Shown here one piece after another: positions 25,969 to 35,643 of a DNA stretch of 64,000 nucleotides. The notes under the pieces were generated by a model, which saw only the letters and a program-made list of their open reading frames with translations, searched no databases and was not told the origin of the DNA. Made by a program: the position numbers and the translations under genes. This DNA is from Sediminicola sp. YIK13 (GTDB lineage Bacteria; Bacteroidota; Bacteroidia; Flavobacteriales; Flavobacteriaceae), in contig NZ_CP010535.1 in the NCBI RefSeq assembly GCF_001430825.1, positions 414,501 to 478,500 on the forward strand. Reading direction: 5' to 3'. Every line of letters starts with the position of its first letter. Within the stretch, counting starts at the first letter, position 1.

Positions 25969-27048
25969 ATGACGAAATATAGGAATTTTCCCATGGTGCC
26001 TAGAGTGGTTTTCGGCCAAGGTTGTTTTAAACAATTGGGAGAGATATTGCTGCCGAAAAGAAAGAGTTCAGAAGCTCCATTTATTTTTTTGGTCGATGAC
26101 GTTTTTGAAGGGCATGAGCTTATAAATAATATCCCTTTGCTTTTTAATGATCAGATCATTTTCATTTCTGCAAATGAGGAACCAAAAACGGATCAGGTAG
26201 ATTCTTTGGTATCCCAATTAATACATAGTTATACGGAGTTACCTTCTGGAATAATTGGAATTGGTGGAGGGACCTTATTGGATCTGGCCAAGGCAACAGC
26301 GCTTATGTTGACCAATCCTGGAAGCGCTTCAGAATATCAGGGATGGGATTTAATTAAAAAACCAGCTGTTTACCATGTAGGAATACCAACCATCAGTGGT
26401 ACAGGGGCGGAAGTTTCCAGGACTACGGTTTTGTTGGGACCAGATAAGAAACTGGGTATCAATTCTGATTTTACACCCTTTGACCAAGTGATTTTGGATC
26501 CAGACCTAACTCAGGGTGTGTCCACGGAGCAATGGTTTTACACAGGAATGGATTGTTTCATCCATTGCGTGGAATCGCTCAATGGAACATTTCTGAATGC
26601 TTTCAGCCAGAGTTATGGGGAGAAGGCATTGGAGTTGTGCAAGGAAGTGTATCTCGATTCATTATCTGACGAAGATTCTAGAGATAAGTTAATGATGGCC
26701 TCATGGCATGGCGGTATGAGTATTGCGTATTCTCAGGTTGGGGTGGCACATGCAATGAGCTATGGGCTGTCATATCTTTTGGGGGTAAAACATGGTATTG
26801 GTAATTGTCTTGTTTTTCAGTATTTGGAGGAATTCTATCCAGAAGGTGTGGCCCTCTTCGATCAAATGAGGGAGAAACATCAGATAGAACTTCCAAAAGG
26901 AATCTGTGCGAATTTGAGCGATGCCGAATTTGATACCATGATACAAGTGGCCATGAGCTTGGAGCCTCTTTGGGAAAATGCGGTGGGTAAAGAGTGGCGA
27001 AAGACCATTACCCCAAAAAAATTAAAATCGATTTATAAAAAAATATAG
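25969..27048 (+). CDS. kdnB: Iron-containing alcohol dehydrogenase, KdnB-like (Kdo 8-oxidase)
   Basis: This group III metal-dependent alcohol dehydrogenase has 359 residues. The NAD-binding segment is GIGGGTLLDLAKATA, the specificity region is PTISGTGAEVSRTTVL, and the metal ligands lie in GMDCFIHCVESLNG and AHAMSYGLSYLLGVKHGIGN. In Shewanella, KdnB oxidises C8 of Kdo and KdnA then aminates it, giving 8-amino-Kdo for LPS. The assignment rests on overall resemblance and adjacency to kdsB. No kdnA-type aminotransferase is in the window. Confidence 0.75.
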   Translation: MTKYRNFPMVPRVVFGQGCFKQLGEILLPKRKSSEAPFIFLVDDVFEGHELINNIPLLFNDQIIFISANEEPKTDQVDSLVSQLIHSYTELPSGIIGIGGGTLLDLAKATALMLTNPGSASEYQGWDLIKKPAVYHVGIPTISGTGAEVSRTTVLLGPDKKLGINSDFTPFDQVILDPDLTQGVSTEQWFYTGMDCFIHCVESLNGTFLNAFSQSYGEKALELCKEVYLDSLSDEDSRDKLMMASWHGGMSIAYSQVGVAHAMSYGLSYLLGVKHGIGNCLVFQYLEEFYPEGVALFDQMREKHQIELPKGICANLSDAEFDTMIQVAMSLEPLWENAVGKEWRKTITPKKLKSIYKKI

Positions 27049-27118
27049 CCCTTAAAGATTAATTATGGGGCTTGTGCTCCAAAGTTTCTATTGAGCTTTT
27101 AAATAATTTAAGAACACC

Positions 27119-27658
27119 ATGCAGGCACTGGCGAAATTTATTTATTACAAACTATTGGGATGGAAAACGGTTGGCACCTTTCCGGACGTTGATAAATGTG
27201 TGATCATTGTAGTGCCACATACCAGTTGGGTCGATTTCTTTTTGGGATTGTTGATCCGTAAGGTTTGGAATCAGGAGATCAACTATATCGGCAAAAAAAG
27301 TCTTTTTGATTCCCCATTCGGATGGTTCTTTAAATGGACCGGGGGAGCACCTATCGATCGGAGTAAAAGTAATGATACCGTTAAGGCTACCGCCAAAGTT
27401 TTTGAAAGTAGGGATGTATTTCGGCTAACCCTGGCCCCAGAAGGAACACGAAAAAAGGTAGCGGAATGGAAGACCGGGTTTTATTATATTGCCAAAGAGG
27501 CTAATGTCCCTATTGTGATGGTGGCCTTTGATTTTGGCAAGAAACAGATCAAGGTATCCCAACCCCATTTTCCTTCTGGGGATTTGGAGAAAGATCTTAA
27601 GGTATACAAGGACTTTTACAAAGGGGTGATAGGTAAAGTGCCAGAGTATAGCTATTAA
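27119..27658 (+). CDS. PlsC-like 1-acyl-glycerol-3-phosphate acyltransferase family protein
   Basis: The 179-residue product is a short acyltransferase with the HX4D motif in VPHTSWVDFF, the acceptor-binding GGAPIDRSKS, and the EGTR motif in LAPEGTRKK. The compact size and TSWVDF variant fit the Bacteroidota lysophospholipid or lipid A acyltransferase-like group. It follows kdnB by 70 nt, which supports a cell-envelope lipid role. The acyl acceptor is not determinable. Confidence 0.83.
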   Translation: MQALAKFIYYKLLGWKTVGTFPDVDKCVIIVVPHTSWVDFFLGLLIRKVWNQEINYIGKKSLFDSPFGWFFKWTGGAPIDRSKSNDTVKATAKVFESRDVFRLTLAPEGTRKKVAEWKTGFYYIAKEANVPIVMVAFDFGKKQIKVSQPHFPSGDLEKDLKVYKDFYKGVIGKVPEYSY

Positions 27659-28146
27659 GCCTTTACAAAATTAAGGGTAACGCTTGCTGGTTCATCGTTT
27701 CCATCTCCATTAAAGTCCCATTCGGCCGTATCGGGCCCTCCATTTATTTGCAAGTTATTGGGAGTATACTCTATTCCAAAATATTCGTAATCATTCGGTT
27801 CTTCATCAAAACGGATGGCGAAAAACTCATTGTTTTCAAAAAACATTTCCCCTGTAACCGTAAAAGGGTCCGAGCCTTGCACATTGAAATTCATGGTAAA
27901 CCGTCCATTGGATTGGGTAACTATGGAAAGTGAGCCTCCTTCTGCTATAATGTCCACTCCGTTAGCCTGGCTATTGGGGTCTGAAGGGGAAAAGAAGGCG
28001 GAGGTGGCATTCCATGTCCCTTGTAAATCACTTATGGAAAAGTCTGGTCCCGTTTTGGTCAATTCGTCTTCGTCTGAACTAGAGCAGGAAATAAATAAAA
28101 GTGAGAATAAAGTACCAAGTAAAAACATGTGGCGTAGCGTTTTCAT
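27655..28146 (-). CDS. Lipoprotein, lipocalin-like
   Basis: The 163-residue product starts MKTLRHMFLLGTLF and has a signal peptide with lipobox LFISC followed by SSSDEDE. That acidic stretch resembles the surface lipoprotein export signal of Bacteroidota. The mature part has LQGTWNATSAFF and RFTMNFNVQG, a pattern of lipocalin-like or beta-barrel domains, and ends in a beta-rich region. It overlaps the end of the convergent acyltransferase gene by 4 nt. Function is unknown. Confidence 0.75.
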   Translation of the reverse strand: MKTLRHMFLLGTLFSLLFISCSSSDEDELTKTGPDFSISDLQGTWNATSAFFSPSDPNSQANGVDIIAEGGSLSIVTQSNGRFTMNFNVQGSDPFTVTGEMFFENNEFFAIRFDEEPNDYEYFGIEYTPNNLQINGGPDTAEWDFNGDGNDEPASVTLNFVKA

Positions 28147-28528
28147 GATATCTTGTTTTTTAGTAAGATTGTAAGACAACCATAGTGGACAATGCTTAAG
28201 GTATATAACCTACTCATATTATTAAATGACACACATCAGTATAGGAAACCTCTACTTGATTAAAAAGGTATGAAGTAAAGGAAGCACCAATTTAGGTAGA
28301 TGGTCATATTCAAAAACCTTTATTCATGGTATTGATTGAAAAAGTCAAAATTTTTAAAACCCTAGCTATGGTTTTCTCGTAGGTAAGGGAAAGGAGAGTA
28401 TAAGTTGGGGCTTAATCTCCTTTTAATAGGTAAAGAAAATTTGGTTTTATTTTAGGTTGTTTAGTCGAAAAAGGGCCATTGCAAACGCAATGGCCCTTTT
28501 CTTATTTTTCAATCTCTTCGAGATTATG
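28147..28528. other. Intergenic region with hairpins
   Basis: This 382-nt stretch holds no convincing gene. It contains an 8-bp stem-loop (AAAGGAGA at 28390-28397 with TCTCCTTT at 28416-28423, followed by T) and the strong terminator of the YebC gene near 28468. The part next to the lipoprotein start presumably holds that gene's promoter, but no clear TAnnTTTG element was found. Confidence 0.6.
28468..28503 (-). terminator. Intrinsic terminator of the yebC-like gene
   Basis: AAAAAGGGCCATTGC and GCAATGGCCCTTTTC form a 13-bp or longer stem with a 4-nt loop. A/T-runs lie on both sides, so it can act in either direction. Confidence 0.85.
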
Positions 28529-29239
28529 TTACTCCTTCATGGAATGGTACACGTTCTGCACGTCATCATCCTCTTCAATTTTTTCGAGCAATTTTTCCAC
28601 ATCGGCTGATTGTTCTTCGGTGAGCTCTTTAGTGATTTGCGGGATACGCTCAAAACCTGAGGATAGGATTTCTATCCCCCTTGTTTCCAATTCTTTCTGG
28701 ATGGAACCAAAGCTTTCGAACGGGCCATAGATAAGGATACCATCCTCATCGGCAAATACCTCTTCCGCCCCAAAGTCGATCATTTCCAATTCCAGTTCCT
28801 CCGGGTCTATCCCTTCTGCCGGAATCCGGAAGTTGCAGGTATGGTCGAACATAAATTCCACAGAACCCGATGTTCCCAAACTCCCGTTACATTTATTGAA
28901 ATAACTTCTGATATTCGCAACCGTTCTGGTATTATTATCTGTGGCGGTCTCTACCAATATGGCTATCCCGTGTGGGGCATAACCCTCAAACAATACTTCT
29001 TTATAATCCCCAAGACTTTTGTCACTTGCTCTTTTTATGGCACGTTCCACGTTGTCCTTGGGCATGTTTACGGCTTTGGCATTCTGTATGACCGCTCTTA
29101 GCCTGGAGTTGGCATCCGGATCCGGACCACCTTCTTTGACTGCCATTACAATATCCTTGCCTATCCTTGTAAATGCCTTGGACATGGCAGACCAACGTTT
29201 CATTTTACGCGCCTTTCTAAACTCAAAAGCTCTTCCCAT
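28529..29239 (-). CDS. YebC/PmpR family protein
   Basis: The 236-residue product begins MGRAFEFRKARKMKRWSAMSK, the family signature (normally GHSKW; the WSAMSK variant is typical of Bacteroidota). It also has MPKDNVERAIKRAS, an acidic middle domain, and a tail with EKIEEDDDVQNVYHSM. YebC proteins are now linked to relief of ribosome stalling at proline-rich and similar motifs, as well as to transcription regulation. It has its own promoter and terminator. Confidence 0.93.
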   Translation of the reverse strand: MGRAFEFRKARKMKRWSAMSKAFTRIGKDIVMAVKEGGPDPDANSRLRAVIQNAKAVNMPKDNVERAIKRASDKSLGDYKEVLFEGYAPHGIAILVETATDNNTRTVANIRSYFNKCNGSLGTSGSVEFMFDHTCNFRIPAEGIDPEELELEMIDFGAEEVFADEDGILIYGPFESFGSIQKELETRGIEILSSGFERIPQITKELTEEQSADVEKLLEKIEEDDDVQNVYHSMKE

Positions 29240-29266
29240 TTCTTTAATCGATTATTATGCTCTTGG

Positions 29267-29296
29267 CAAATTTAATATTTTTTAGATGTGATGCAA
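29267..29296 (-). promoter_or_regulatory. Bacteroidota-type promoter of the yebC-like gene
   Basis: On the minus strand TTG (29294-29296) is followed after 19 nt by TAAATTTG (29267-29274), an ideal match. The ATG is 27 nt beyond the -7 element. Confidence 0.75.
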
Positions 29297-29305
29297 GACA
29301 CAGTT

Positions 29306-29593
29306 TTATTCGCTTTCTATGATATTTTCTATGGTAGCCGCAAGCTTGAAATCCTTTTCGGTAACCCCGTCCGCGTCATGCGTACTTAATCTAATGGTTA
29401 AGGTCTTGTAAACATTGGTCCATTCCGGATGGTGGTTTTGGGCTTCGCACTCAAAGGCGATTCGTGTCATAATGGAGAAGGTCTCCTTGAAGTCGGCAAA
29501 TTCGAAGGTGGTCTGTATGGCCTTTTCGGTATAATCCCAGCCGTCCAATTGGTCTAATCGTTCGTTTATTTCCTCTGTTGTCAGTTTTTTCAT
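29306..29593 (-). CDS. 4a-hydroxytetrahydrobiopterin dehydratase (PCD/DCoH)
   Basis: The 95-residue product has the pterin-4a-carbinolamine dehydratase signature FECEAQNHHPEWTNVYKTL with the catalytic HH pair, and THDADGVTEKDFKLA. The enzyme recycles pterin after aromatic amino acid hydroxylation. No phenylalanine hydroxylase is in the window. Confidence 0.92.
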   Translation of the reverse strand: MKKLTTEEINERLDQLDGWDYTEKAIQTTFEFADFKETFSIMTRIAFECEAQNHHPEWTNVYKTLTIRLSTHDADGVTEKDFKLAATIENIIESE

Positions 29594-29677
29594 TTTGTCT
29601 ATAATTTTTGGATTACTAAGTTAGGCATTACAAGTACGAGGTGCTCGTATTTGCGGACACTTTTTTTGTATTGATAC

Positions 29678-30499
29678 CTAACTAAAAATATGATGGTCTA
29701 TAATATCTTGGTAACTTACCTGTAAGTTTTTCGGCAACGTATTCGATTTGGGCAGCACAGCTAGAAAACGGTCCTCATTGGTGGTGAAAACCCTTTTGAA
29801 TATAGGGTTGAAAAGCCCTAATTTTTTCACTATGTCTTTGATGAAATCTTCATGGTGTACCAGATCAGTGCTTCCCAAATGGTATATGCCACTCTTATTC
29901 CTATTGATCAAATAATGTATTTGCTGGGTCAGTTTGTCATAATTGGTCACATTGATGATTAGATTAGGGAAAACCTCAATGGGCTCATGATTCATCAAAG
30001 TTGTCTTAAGTTCCTTTATTCTAGGGGAACTGTTGCCGAAGACCATGGGAACCCTGATGATACCCATTTTTTCCTTGGGCAATCTGAGCAACATGTTTTC
30101 AATTTTTATTTTGAGCCTCCCGAAAACACTTAGGGATAGGGTTTTGTCGTATTCGTAAGAAGGAAATTTACTATAGGCATCAAATACGTTGGCAGAGGAT
30201 ATAAAATAAATTTGACAATCGTTCTTTTCAATATATTCCATCATATGTTGATGGGCCTGAATTTGGGAAGCAAAATCCCCCCGCAAAGCAGAAATGATCA
30301 ATTTTGGTCTTATTTTTTCTAACAAGGGAACAATGTCGTCCTCCTGCATATCGTATCTAAAAAACTTCTGATTGTCCTCAAATGACCTCCTAGCGGAACA
30401 ATACGTGCCATAAGTGTCAAAATAGGGGCACAGTTCCTTGTAAAGCGCGTTGCCCAGGAATCCACTTCCACCTAATATGAGAATTTTTTTAGTATCCAA
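29678..30499 (-). CDS. RmlD-like NAD(P)-dependent sugar epimerase/reductase
   Basis: The 273-residue product is an extended short-chain dehydrogenase with Rossmann motif ILGGSGFLGNALY at the N-terminus and YFISSANVFDAYS where family members have the serine. The catalytic YxxxK is visible as YEYDKTLS. It resembles dTDP-4-dehydrorhamnose reductase but has no other rhamnose genes nearby. It follows glsA by 3 nt, so both are on the gcvT-glsA transcript, and the substrate is unknown. Confidence 0.8.
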   Translation of the reverse strand: MDTKKILILGGSGFLGNALYKELCPYFDTYGTYCSARRSFEDNQKFFRYDMQEDDIVPLLEKIRPKLIISALRGDFASQIQAHQHMMEYIEKNDCQIYFISSANVFDAYSKFPSYEYDKTLSLSVFGRLKIKIENMLLRLPKEKMGIIRVPMVFGNSSPRIKELKTTLMNHEPIEVFPNLIINVTNYDKLTQQIHYLINRNKSGIYHLGSTDLVHHEDFIKDIVKKLGLFNPIFKRVFTTNEDRFLAVLPKSNTLPKNLQVSYQDIIDHHIFS

Positions 30500-30502
30500 T
30501 AC

Positions 30503-31417
30503 TTAAAAGATTGATAAACCGGTTTGTGTGGTAAATTTCTCCAAGGCAATCATCCCCAGCTTAGAATTTCCTTTGTCATTTAGTCCAGGTGACCATGTGG
30601 CAATGCAAAACTGACTCGGTAATAGGGCCACAATACCACCACCTACACCACTTTTTCCTGGAAGTCCCACTTCAAAAGCAAATTCCCCTGCCTCGTCATA
30701 AAATCCACAGGTCAACATTATGGCATTCACCCTTTTTACTTGGTTGATATTCAAAAAGGTGCTCCCTCTTCTGCATTTTCCCCTATTCATAAATATGAAA
30801 AACACCTCTGTGAGTTGTTTGCAGGACATTTTCAGGGAACACTGGTGAAAATAGAAGTCGAGCACATCGTCCACGTCATTCTTTATGTTGCCATATGACT
30901 TCAATAAATTTGCTGCTGCGTAGTTTTTATACCCTGATTTTTTTTCTGACTTGGCCACCTGGGTATCAAAATCTATATTTTGATCATTGGCCATTTTCCG
31001 TACATAGGCTAGAAAGTCGGCTTTAGGATTTTCCAAATGAGAAATCAATACGTCAGCAATGACTAAAGCACCAGCATTTATTAATGGATTTCTAGGAATT
31101 CCATGCTCAAGTTCCAATAGCGATAAGTGGTTAAAGGGGTCGCCAGAAGGTTCCACATCCACGCGTTCCCAAAGTTTATCACCCATTATGGCAAAGGCTT
31201 GGGAGAGGGAGAGTACTTTGGAGACACTCTGTATGGAAAAGGCTTCCTCTGAATCCCCGGTCCCGTAATGGTTGCCATTTGCATCAATAAGATGCATGCC
31301 AAATTTGTTTTTGTCTACATGTGCCAATTCAGGAATATAAGAAGCAACAGTGCCCCGGTCTTTCACCAATTTAATATCATGGGCAATATGTTCCAATATT
31401 TCCTGGAAGTCGTTCAT
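30503..31417 (-). CDS. glsA: Glutaminase
   Basis: This serine-dependent glutaminase of 304 residues hydrolyses glutamine to glutamate and ammonia. The beta-lactamase-like SxxK nucleophile pair lies in FSIQSVSKVLSL. NPLINAGALV and VGLPGKSGVGGGIVAL are GlsA hallmarks. Its start codon overlaps the gcvT stop by one base (TAATG), so it is translationally coupled to gcvT. Confidence 0.94.
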   Translation of the reverse strand: MNDFQEILEHIAHDIKLVKDRGTVASYIPELAHVDKNKFGMHLIDANGNHYGTGDSEEAFSIQSVSKVLSLSQAFAIMGDKLWERVDVEPSGDPFNHLSLLELEHGIPRNPLINAGALVIADVLISHLENPKADFLAYVRKMANDQNIDFDTQVAKSEKKSGYKNYAAANLLKSYGNIKNDVDDVLDFYFHQCSLKMSCKQLTEVFFIFMNRGKCRRGSTFLNINQVKRVNAIMLTCGFYDEAGEFAFEVGLPGKSGVGGGIVALLPSQFCIATWSPGLNDKGNSKLGMIALEKFTTQTGLSIF

Positions 31418-32502
31418 TAGGCTTTATAAAAAGGTAATTTCACTACTGTGGCAGGGACACTATTTTTTCTAATTTGGATGTGAATGGTACTTCCTATAGT
31501 GGACAATTCAACAGGGACATAACCCAAACCTATTCCCTTGCCCATAGATGGGGACATGGTACCAGAAGTAACGATTCCTATTTTGGTTCCATTTTCATCT
31601 ACGATGTCATAATCGTGCCTAGGAATTCCCCTTTCGTTCAATTCAAATGCGATCAGTTTACGTTTTACACCTTCTTCCTTCTGCTTGGCCAAAGCCTCGC
31701 TATTCACAAAATCCTTGTTGAACTTGGTAATCCAACCCAATCCTGCTTCCAATGGGGAAGTGGTGTCATTGATATCATTACCGTAAAGGCAATACCCCAT
31801 TTCCAATCGCAAAGTATCCCTAGCTGCCAGGCCAATGGGCTTAATTCCGAAAGCTTCACCAGCTTCAAAAACGCGCTTCCATACCTGTTCGGCATCTTCA
31901 TTTTTGCAATAAATTTCAAAACCGCCCGAACCGGTATATCCCGTAGCAGAAATAATCACATGTTCCACGCCTGCAAAAGGAGCTACCTCAAAGGTGTAAA
32001 ATTTAATGTTTGCCAAATCCACATCTGTAAGGGATTGCATGGCTTCAATGGCCTTTGGACCCTGAATGGCCAACAAAGAATATCCTTCTGAGATATTCTT
32101 CATGATGGCATTGATAGAAGTATTGTATTTGCTGATATGCGCCCAATCCTTCTCAATATTGGAAGCATTAACCACCAATAAATACTGCTCGTCCTTTATT
32201 TTGTAAATAATAAGGTCATCTACAATACCTCCCGTTTCATTGGGCATACAGCTATACTGTGCTTTCCCGATTTCCAGTTTGGAAGCATCATTGGAGCTTA
32301 CTTTTTGGATCAGAGCTAGGGCATTTGGGCCTTCGATCAAAAATTCACCCATATGGGAAACATCAAAAACACCAACCCCGTTGCGTACGGTTTCGTGTTC
32401 TATGTTGACACCTTCATAGGAAACAGGCATGTTATATCCTGCAAAAGGTACCATTTTGGCCCCTAATGATTCATGTATTTTAGTAAGTGCTGTACTTTTC
32501 AT
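31417..32502 (-). CDS. gcvT: Glycine cleavage system aminomethyltransferase (T protein)
   Basis: GcvT transfers the methylene group of glycine to tetrahydrofolate and releases ammonia. From ATG 32502 the product has 361 residues. It shows [46 protein letters not shown] and [21 protein letters not shown], all T-protein blocks. A longer frame from TTG 32523 adds seven unlikely residues. The H and P genes are not adjacent, as is common in Bacteroidota. Confidence 0.95.
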   Translation of the reverse strand: MKSTALTKIHESLGAKMVPFAGYNMPVSYEGVNIEHETVRNGVGVFDVSHMGEFLIEGPNALALIQKVSSNDASKLEIGKAQYSCMPNETGGIVDDLIIYKIKDEQYLLVVNASNIEKDWAHISKYNTSINAIMKNISEGYSLLAIQGPKAIEAMQSLTDVDLANIKFYTFEVAPFAGVEHVIISATGYTGSGGFEIYCKNEDAEQVWKRVFEAGEAFGIKPIGLAARDTLRLEMGYCLYGNDINDTTSPLEAGLGWITKFNKDFVNSEALAKQKEEGVKRKLIAFELNERGIPRHDYDIVDENGTKIGIVTSGTMSPSMGKGIGLGYVPVELSTIGSTIHIQIRKNSVPATVVKLPFYKA

Positions 32503-32520
32503 GCGTTTGGTTTTGTGGTG

Positions 32521-32528
32521 CAAATTTA
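32521..32528 (-). promoter_or_regulatory. Candidate -7 element for the gcvT operon
   Basis: TAAATTTG on the minus strand, 18 nt before the gcvT ATG; no TTG is found at the usual upstream distance, so support is partial. Confidence 0.4.
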
Positions 32529-32681
32529 TTGAAAATAAATCGATAGGGGAGAGGAGATCTTTATTGTTTTATCTAAAGTATTGTTAATAGGCAGATCAGG
32601 GATAAAAAGGCTTTGTTTTAGCTCTAATTGGTCAAGAAACCAATTAAATTATTTATTTTCATGGCTTCAAAATTGAATCAA

Positions 32682-34292
32682 ATGAAACTTTCTTCTTTCC
32701 TATTTCTGTTTTTATCTATAACCTTTTTAGCAGCCCAAGAAACCCCTACAGATTTTTTGTCTGCAGATTTTCATAAAGAGAGAAGAGAAAAGGTACGTGA
32801 TTTAATGCCTGCCAATAGTGTAGCTGTATTTTTTGCAAATGCTGAACGCAATAGGGCGAATGATGTGGATTATATCTACCATCAAGATCCGGATTTTTAT
32901 TATTTAACGGGGTACAAGGAACCTAACTCTGTTTTGGTGATTTTTTCTGAGGACCAAACATCGGCCGATGGCAAAATTTTTAATGAAATGGTTTATGTGC
33001 AAGAAAAAGATCCTAGGGCGGAACAATGGAATGGGAAGAGACTGGGGGTTGAAGGAGTTCAGGATAAATTGGGCTTTGATGTAGCATTTAATGGGAGTGA
33101 ATTTGAAAAATCGAATATCAATTTTCAGGGTTTTGATAACGTTTTGTTCTTCGATTTTAAAAATGATTATAGGGACTTAAGAGGATCTGCAGATCTGTTC
33201 GATTTGGTAAAGACGTTTAAAATAAAAACGAATTATCCGTCGGATTATAATGCGACAAAGCAGCAGATCTATAGCATGATTACCTCCACAGATATTGAAA
33301 ACAGTGCCAATGTGGCCCAGACATTGGGAAGGTATTTGAATTACCAGGAGGACTTAAAATCGGATCAGTTATTAACGGGTTATGTAAATGCGGAGGATAA
33401 TGGCAAGCGCAAGGAGATCCAGGAAAAGGTGAAATTGGAATTGAAATCCAATAATTTAAATTCTATCCTCTTGGAGGAAATTATGAATACCCTCCGCGAA
33501 ACGAAAACGGCAGAGGAAATGGTTTTGTTGAAAAAGGCGGTTGAAATTTCTGCAGTGGGGCAGATCGAAGTTATGAAGGCCATGCATCCCAATATGAGTG
33601 AAACCGAAATACAGGGCATTCATGAGTATGTCTACAAAAAATATGGAGCAGAGTATGAGGGCTATCCTTCCATTGTAGGGGGTGGCAATAACGGCTGTAT
33701 TTTGCATTACATTGAGAATAACAAGCAAAAAGTGGGCAATGAGCTTGTCCTGATGGATCTAGGGGCCGAATACCACGGGTATACTGCTGATGTGACCAGG
33801 ACAATTCCTGCCAATGGAAAATTCTCAAAAGAACAGAAACTAATTTACGACATTGTTTATAATGCACAGGAGGCAGGGATAAAGGCCAGTGTAATAGGTG
33901 CGCCATTCCAAGCTCCGGGACAGGCAGCGCAGGAAGTGGTCACTAAAGGACTTATCGATCTTGGTATCATTTCATCACCTAGCGAGGTCAAGACATATTT
34001 TCCTCATGGAACGTCCCATTATTTGGGACTTGATGTGCATGATAAGGGAACCTATGGCCCATTTCAAGAAAATACAGTGATTACTGTAGAACCTGGAATA
34101 TACATTCCTGAAGGCAGCGATTGCGATAAGAAATGGTGGGGGATTGCGGTCCGTATCGAGGACGATATCTTAATCACCAAGAATGGTCCCATCAACCTTT
34201 CTGGGATGGCTCCAAGAACCACAGAGGCCATAGAGAAAACCATGGCAATGCCCAGTGTTCTGGATAACTTTACGCTACCAAGCTTGGATTAA
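32682..34292 (+). CDS. Secreted Xaa-Pro aminopeptidase (aminopeptidase P, M24)
   Basis: This M24 metallopeptidase removes N-terminal residues preceding proline. From ATG 32682 it starts with a clear signal peptide (MKLSSFLFLFLSITFLAAQ), so it is exported. An in-frame ATG at 32661 would lengthen the signal region. The N-terminal domain includes YHQDPDFYYLTGYKEP. The metal ligands are in MDLGAEYHGYTADVTRTIP, HGTSHYLGLDVHD, TVEPGIY and RIEDDIL. It is convergent with thrC. Confidence 0.93.
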   Translation: MKLSSFLFLFLSITFLAAQETPTDFLSADFHKERREKVRDLMPANSVAVFFANAERNRANDVDYIYHQDPDFYYLTGYKEPNSVLVIFSEDQTSADGKIFNEMVYVQEKDPRAEQWNGKRLGVEGVQDKLGFDVAFNGSEFEKSNINFQGFDNVLFFDFKNDYRDLRGSADLFDLVKTFKIKTNYPSDYNATKQQIYSMITSTDIENSANVAQTLGRYLNYQEDLKSDQLLTGYVNAEDNGKRKEIQEKVKLELKSNNLNSILLEEIMNTLRETKTAEEMVLLKKAVEISAVGQIEVMKAMHPNMSETEIQGIHEYVYKKYGAEYEGYPSIVGGGNNGCILHYIENNKQKVGNELVLMDLGAEYHGYTADVTRTIPANGKFSKEQKLIYDIVYNAQEAGIKASVIGAPFQAPGQAAQEVVTKGLIDLGIISSPSEVKTYFPHGTSHYLGLDVHDKGTYGPFQENTVITVEPGIYIPEGSDCDKKWWGIAVRIEDDILITKNGPINLSGMAPRTTEAIEKTMAMPSVLDNFTLPSLD

Positions 34293-34315
34293 GAGAGGTT
34301 TTAGGTGAATAGCGA

Positions 34316-35611
34316 TTACTTCGTCAACAAATAATTTTTGAGCTCGTCATACGTGGAAATGGCGATTGCCTTTTTCTTCTTATCCATAATTTTCGCAATC
34401 TTTTCAGGAAGGTCAATATTTTCCCTGATGGTTTCCTCAACAATGTCCAAGAACTTTACAGGATGGGCGGTCTCCAAGAAAATGCCATAGGTATTCGGAT
34501 GGTTTTGCTGATATTTCTTAAGTCCTAAATACCCAACTGCGCCGTGTGGATCTGCCACATAGGAACAATCATTATAGATCTCCAACATGGCTTCTTTTGT
34601 CTCTTCATCCGTAAAGGAATAGGAGGAGATGTTTTTTGAAATGGTCTCAAAATCATCATTGTATAAATGGCGAATCCTAATAAAATTACTTGGATCCCCA
34701 ACATCCATGGCATTGGAAATGGTCGCGATGGAAGGTTTTGGCTCGTACTTGCCCGTTTTCATGAAACTGGGAACAATATCATTTACGTTGGTGGCAGCAA
34801 TAAAATGTTTGCAGGGCATGCCTAATTTTTGCGCCATGACACCTGCACAAATGTTTCCAAAATTCCCGCTGGGAATGGAGAAAACAATATCCTTTCCTTT
34901 GGATTTTGCTTGTTTGTATGCAAAAAGGAAATAAAATAATTGGGGTAGCCATCGCGCCACATTGATGGAATTGGCAGAAGTCAGCTGCATATTTTTCAAA
35001 AGTTCTTCATCGAGAAAGGCAGTCTTTACCATTCTCTGGCAATCATCAAAAGTCCCATCTACCTCCAATGCACTAATATTTTTCCCCAAGGTGGTCAGTT
35101 GTTTTTCTTGGATATCACTGACCTTTCCACTTGGATAGAGGATAACCACTTTTACACCTTTCACCCCTAGAAATCCATTCGCTACGGCACCTCCTGTATC
35201 TCCCGATGTTGCCACCAATACAGTTACTTCATTGTTTTCCTTGGCAGAAAACTCTCCAAGGCATCGGGCCATAAAACGTGCCCCTACATCTTTAAAAGCA
35301 AGGGTTGGCCCATGAAACAATTCCAAAGTGGCCACATTTTCTTCCAATTCCACTACCGGAAAATCAAAGTCGAGTACATCTGCTATTATCTCTTTTAATT
35401 TAGCTTCGGGAATCTCATCTCCGACGAATTGACGAATGGCCAAAAAGGCGATCTCGTGATTGGACAAGTCTTCTATGTTTTCAAAGAAAGAAGCCGTTAA
35501 GGGGGTAATGCTCTCTGGGAAATATAATCCACGATCCGGGGCTATGCCTTGTACTACTGCATCTTTAAAGGAAACAGACGGGGCTTGTTTGTTGAGACTA
35601 TAGAAGTTCAT
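34316..35611 (-). CDS. thrC: Threonine synthase
   Basis: This PLP enzyme converts O-phosphohomoserine to threonine. The 431-residue product is of the class resembling E. coli ThrC. It has the N-terminal MNFYSLN...APSVSFKDAV, the PLP lysine in FHGPTLAFKDVGARF, the phosphate loop SGDTGGAVANG, and SIPSGNFGNICAG. It is the last gene of the thrABC operon, 32 nt after thrB. Confidence 0.95.
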   Translation of the reverse strand: MNFYSLNKQAPSVSFKDAVVQGIAPDRGLYFPESITPLTASFFENIEDLSNHEIAFLAIRQFVGDEIPEAKLKEIIADVLDFDFPVVELEENVATLELFHGPTLAFKDVGARFMARCLGEFSAKENNEVTVLVATSGDTGGAVANGFLGVKGVKVVILYPSGKVSDIQEKQLTTLGKNISALEVDGTFDDCQRMVKTAFLDEELLKNMQLTSANSINVARWLPQLFYFLFAYKQAKSKGKDIVFSIPSGNFGNICAGVMAQKLGMPCKHFIAATNVNDIVPSFMKTGKYEPKPSIATISNAMDVGDPSNFIRIRHLYNDDFETISKNISSYSFTDEETKEAMLEIYNDCSYVADPHGAVGYLGLKKYQQNHPNTYGIFLETAHPVKFLDIVEETIRENIDLPEKIAKIMDKKKKAIAISTYDELKNYLLTK

Positions 35612-35643
35612 TGAATTGCTGGTTTAGTAGTTATGTGGTGAGG

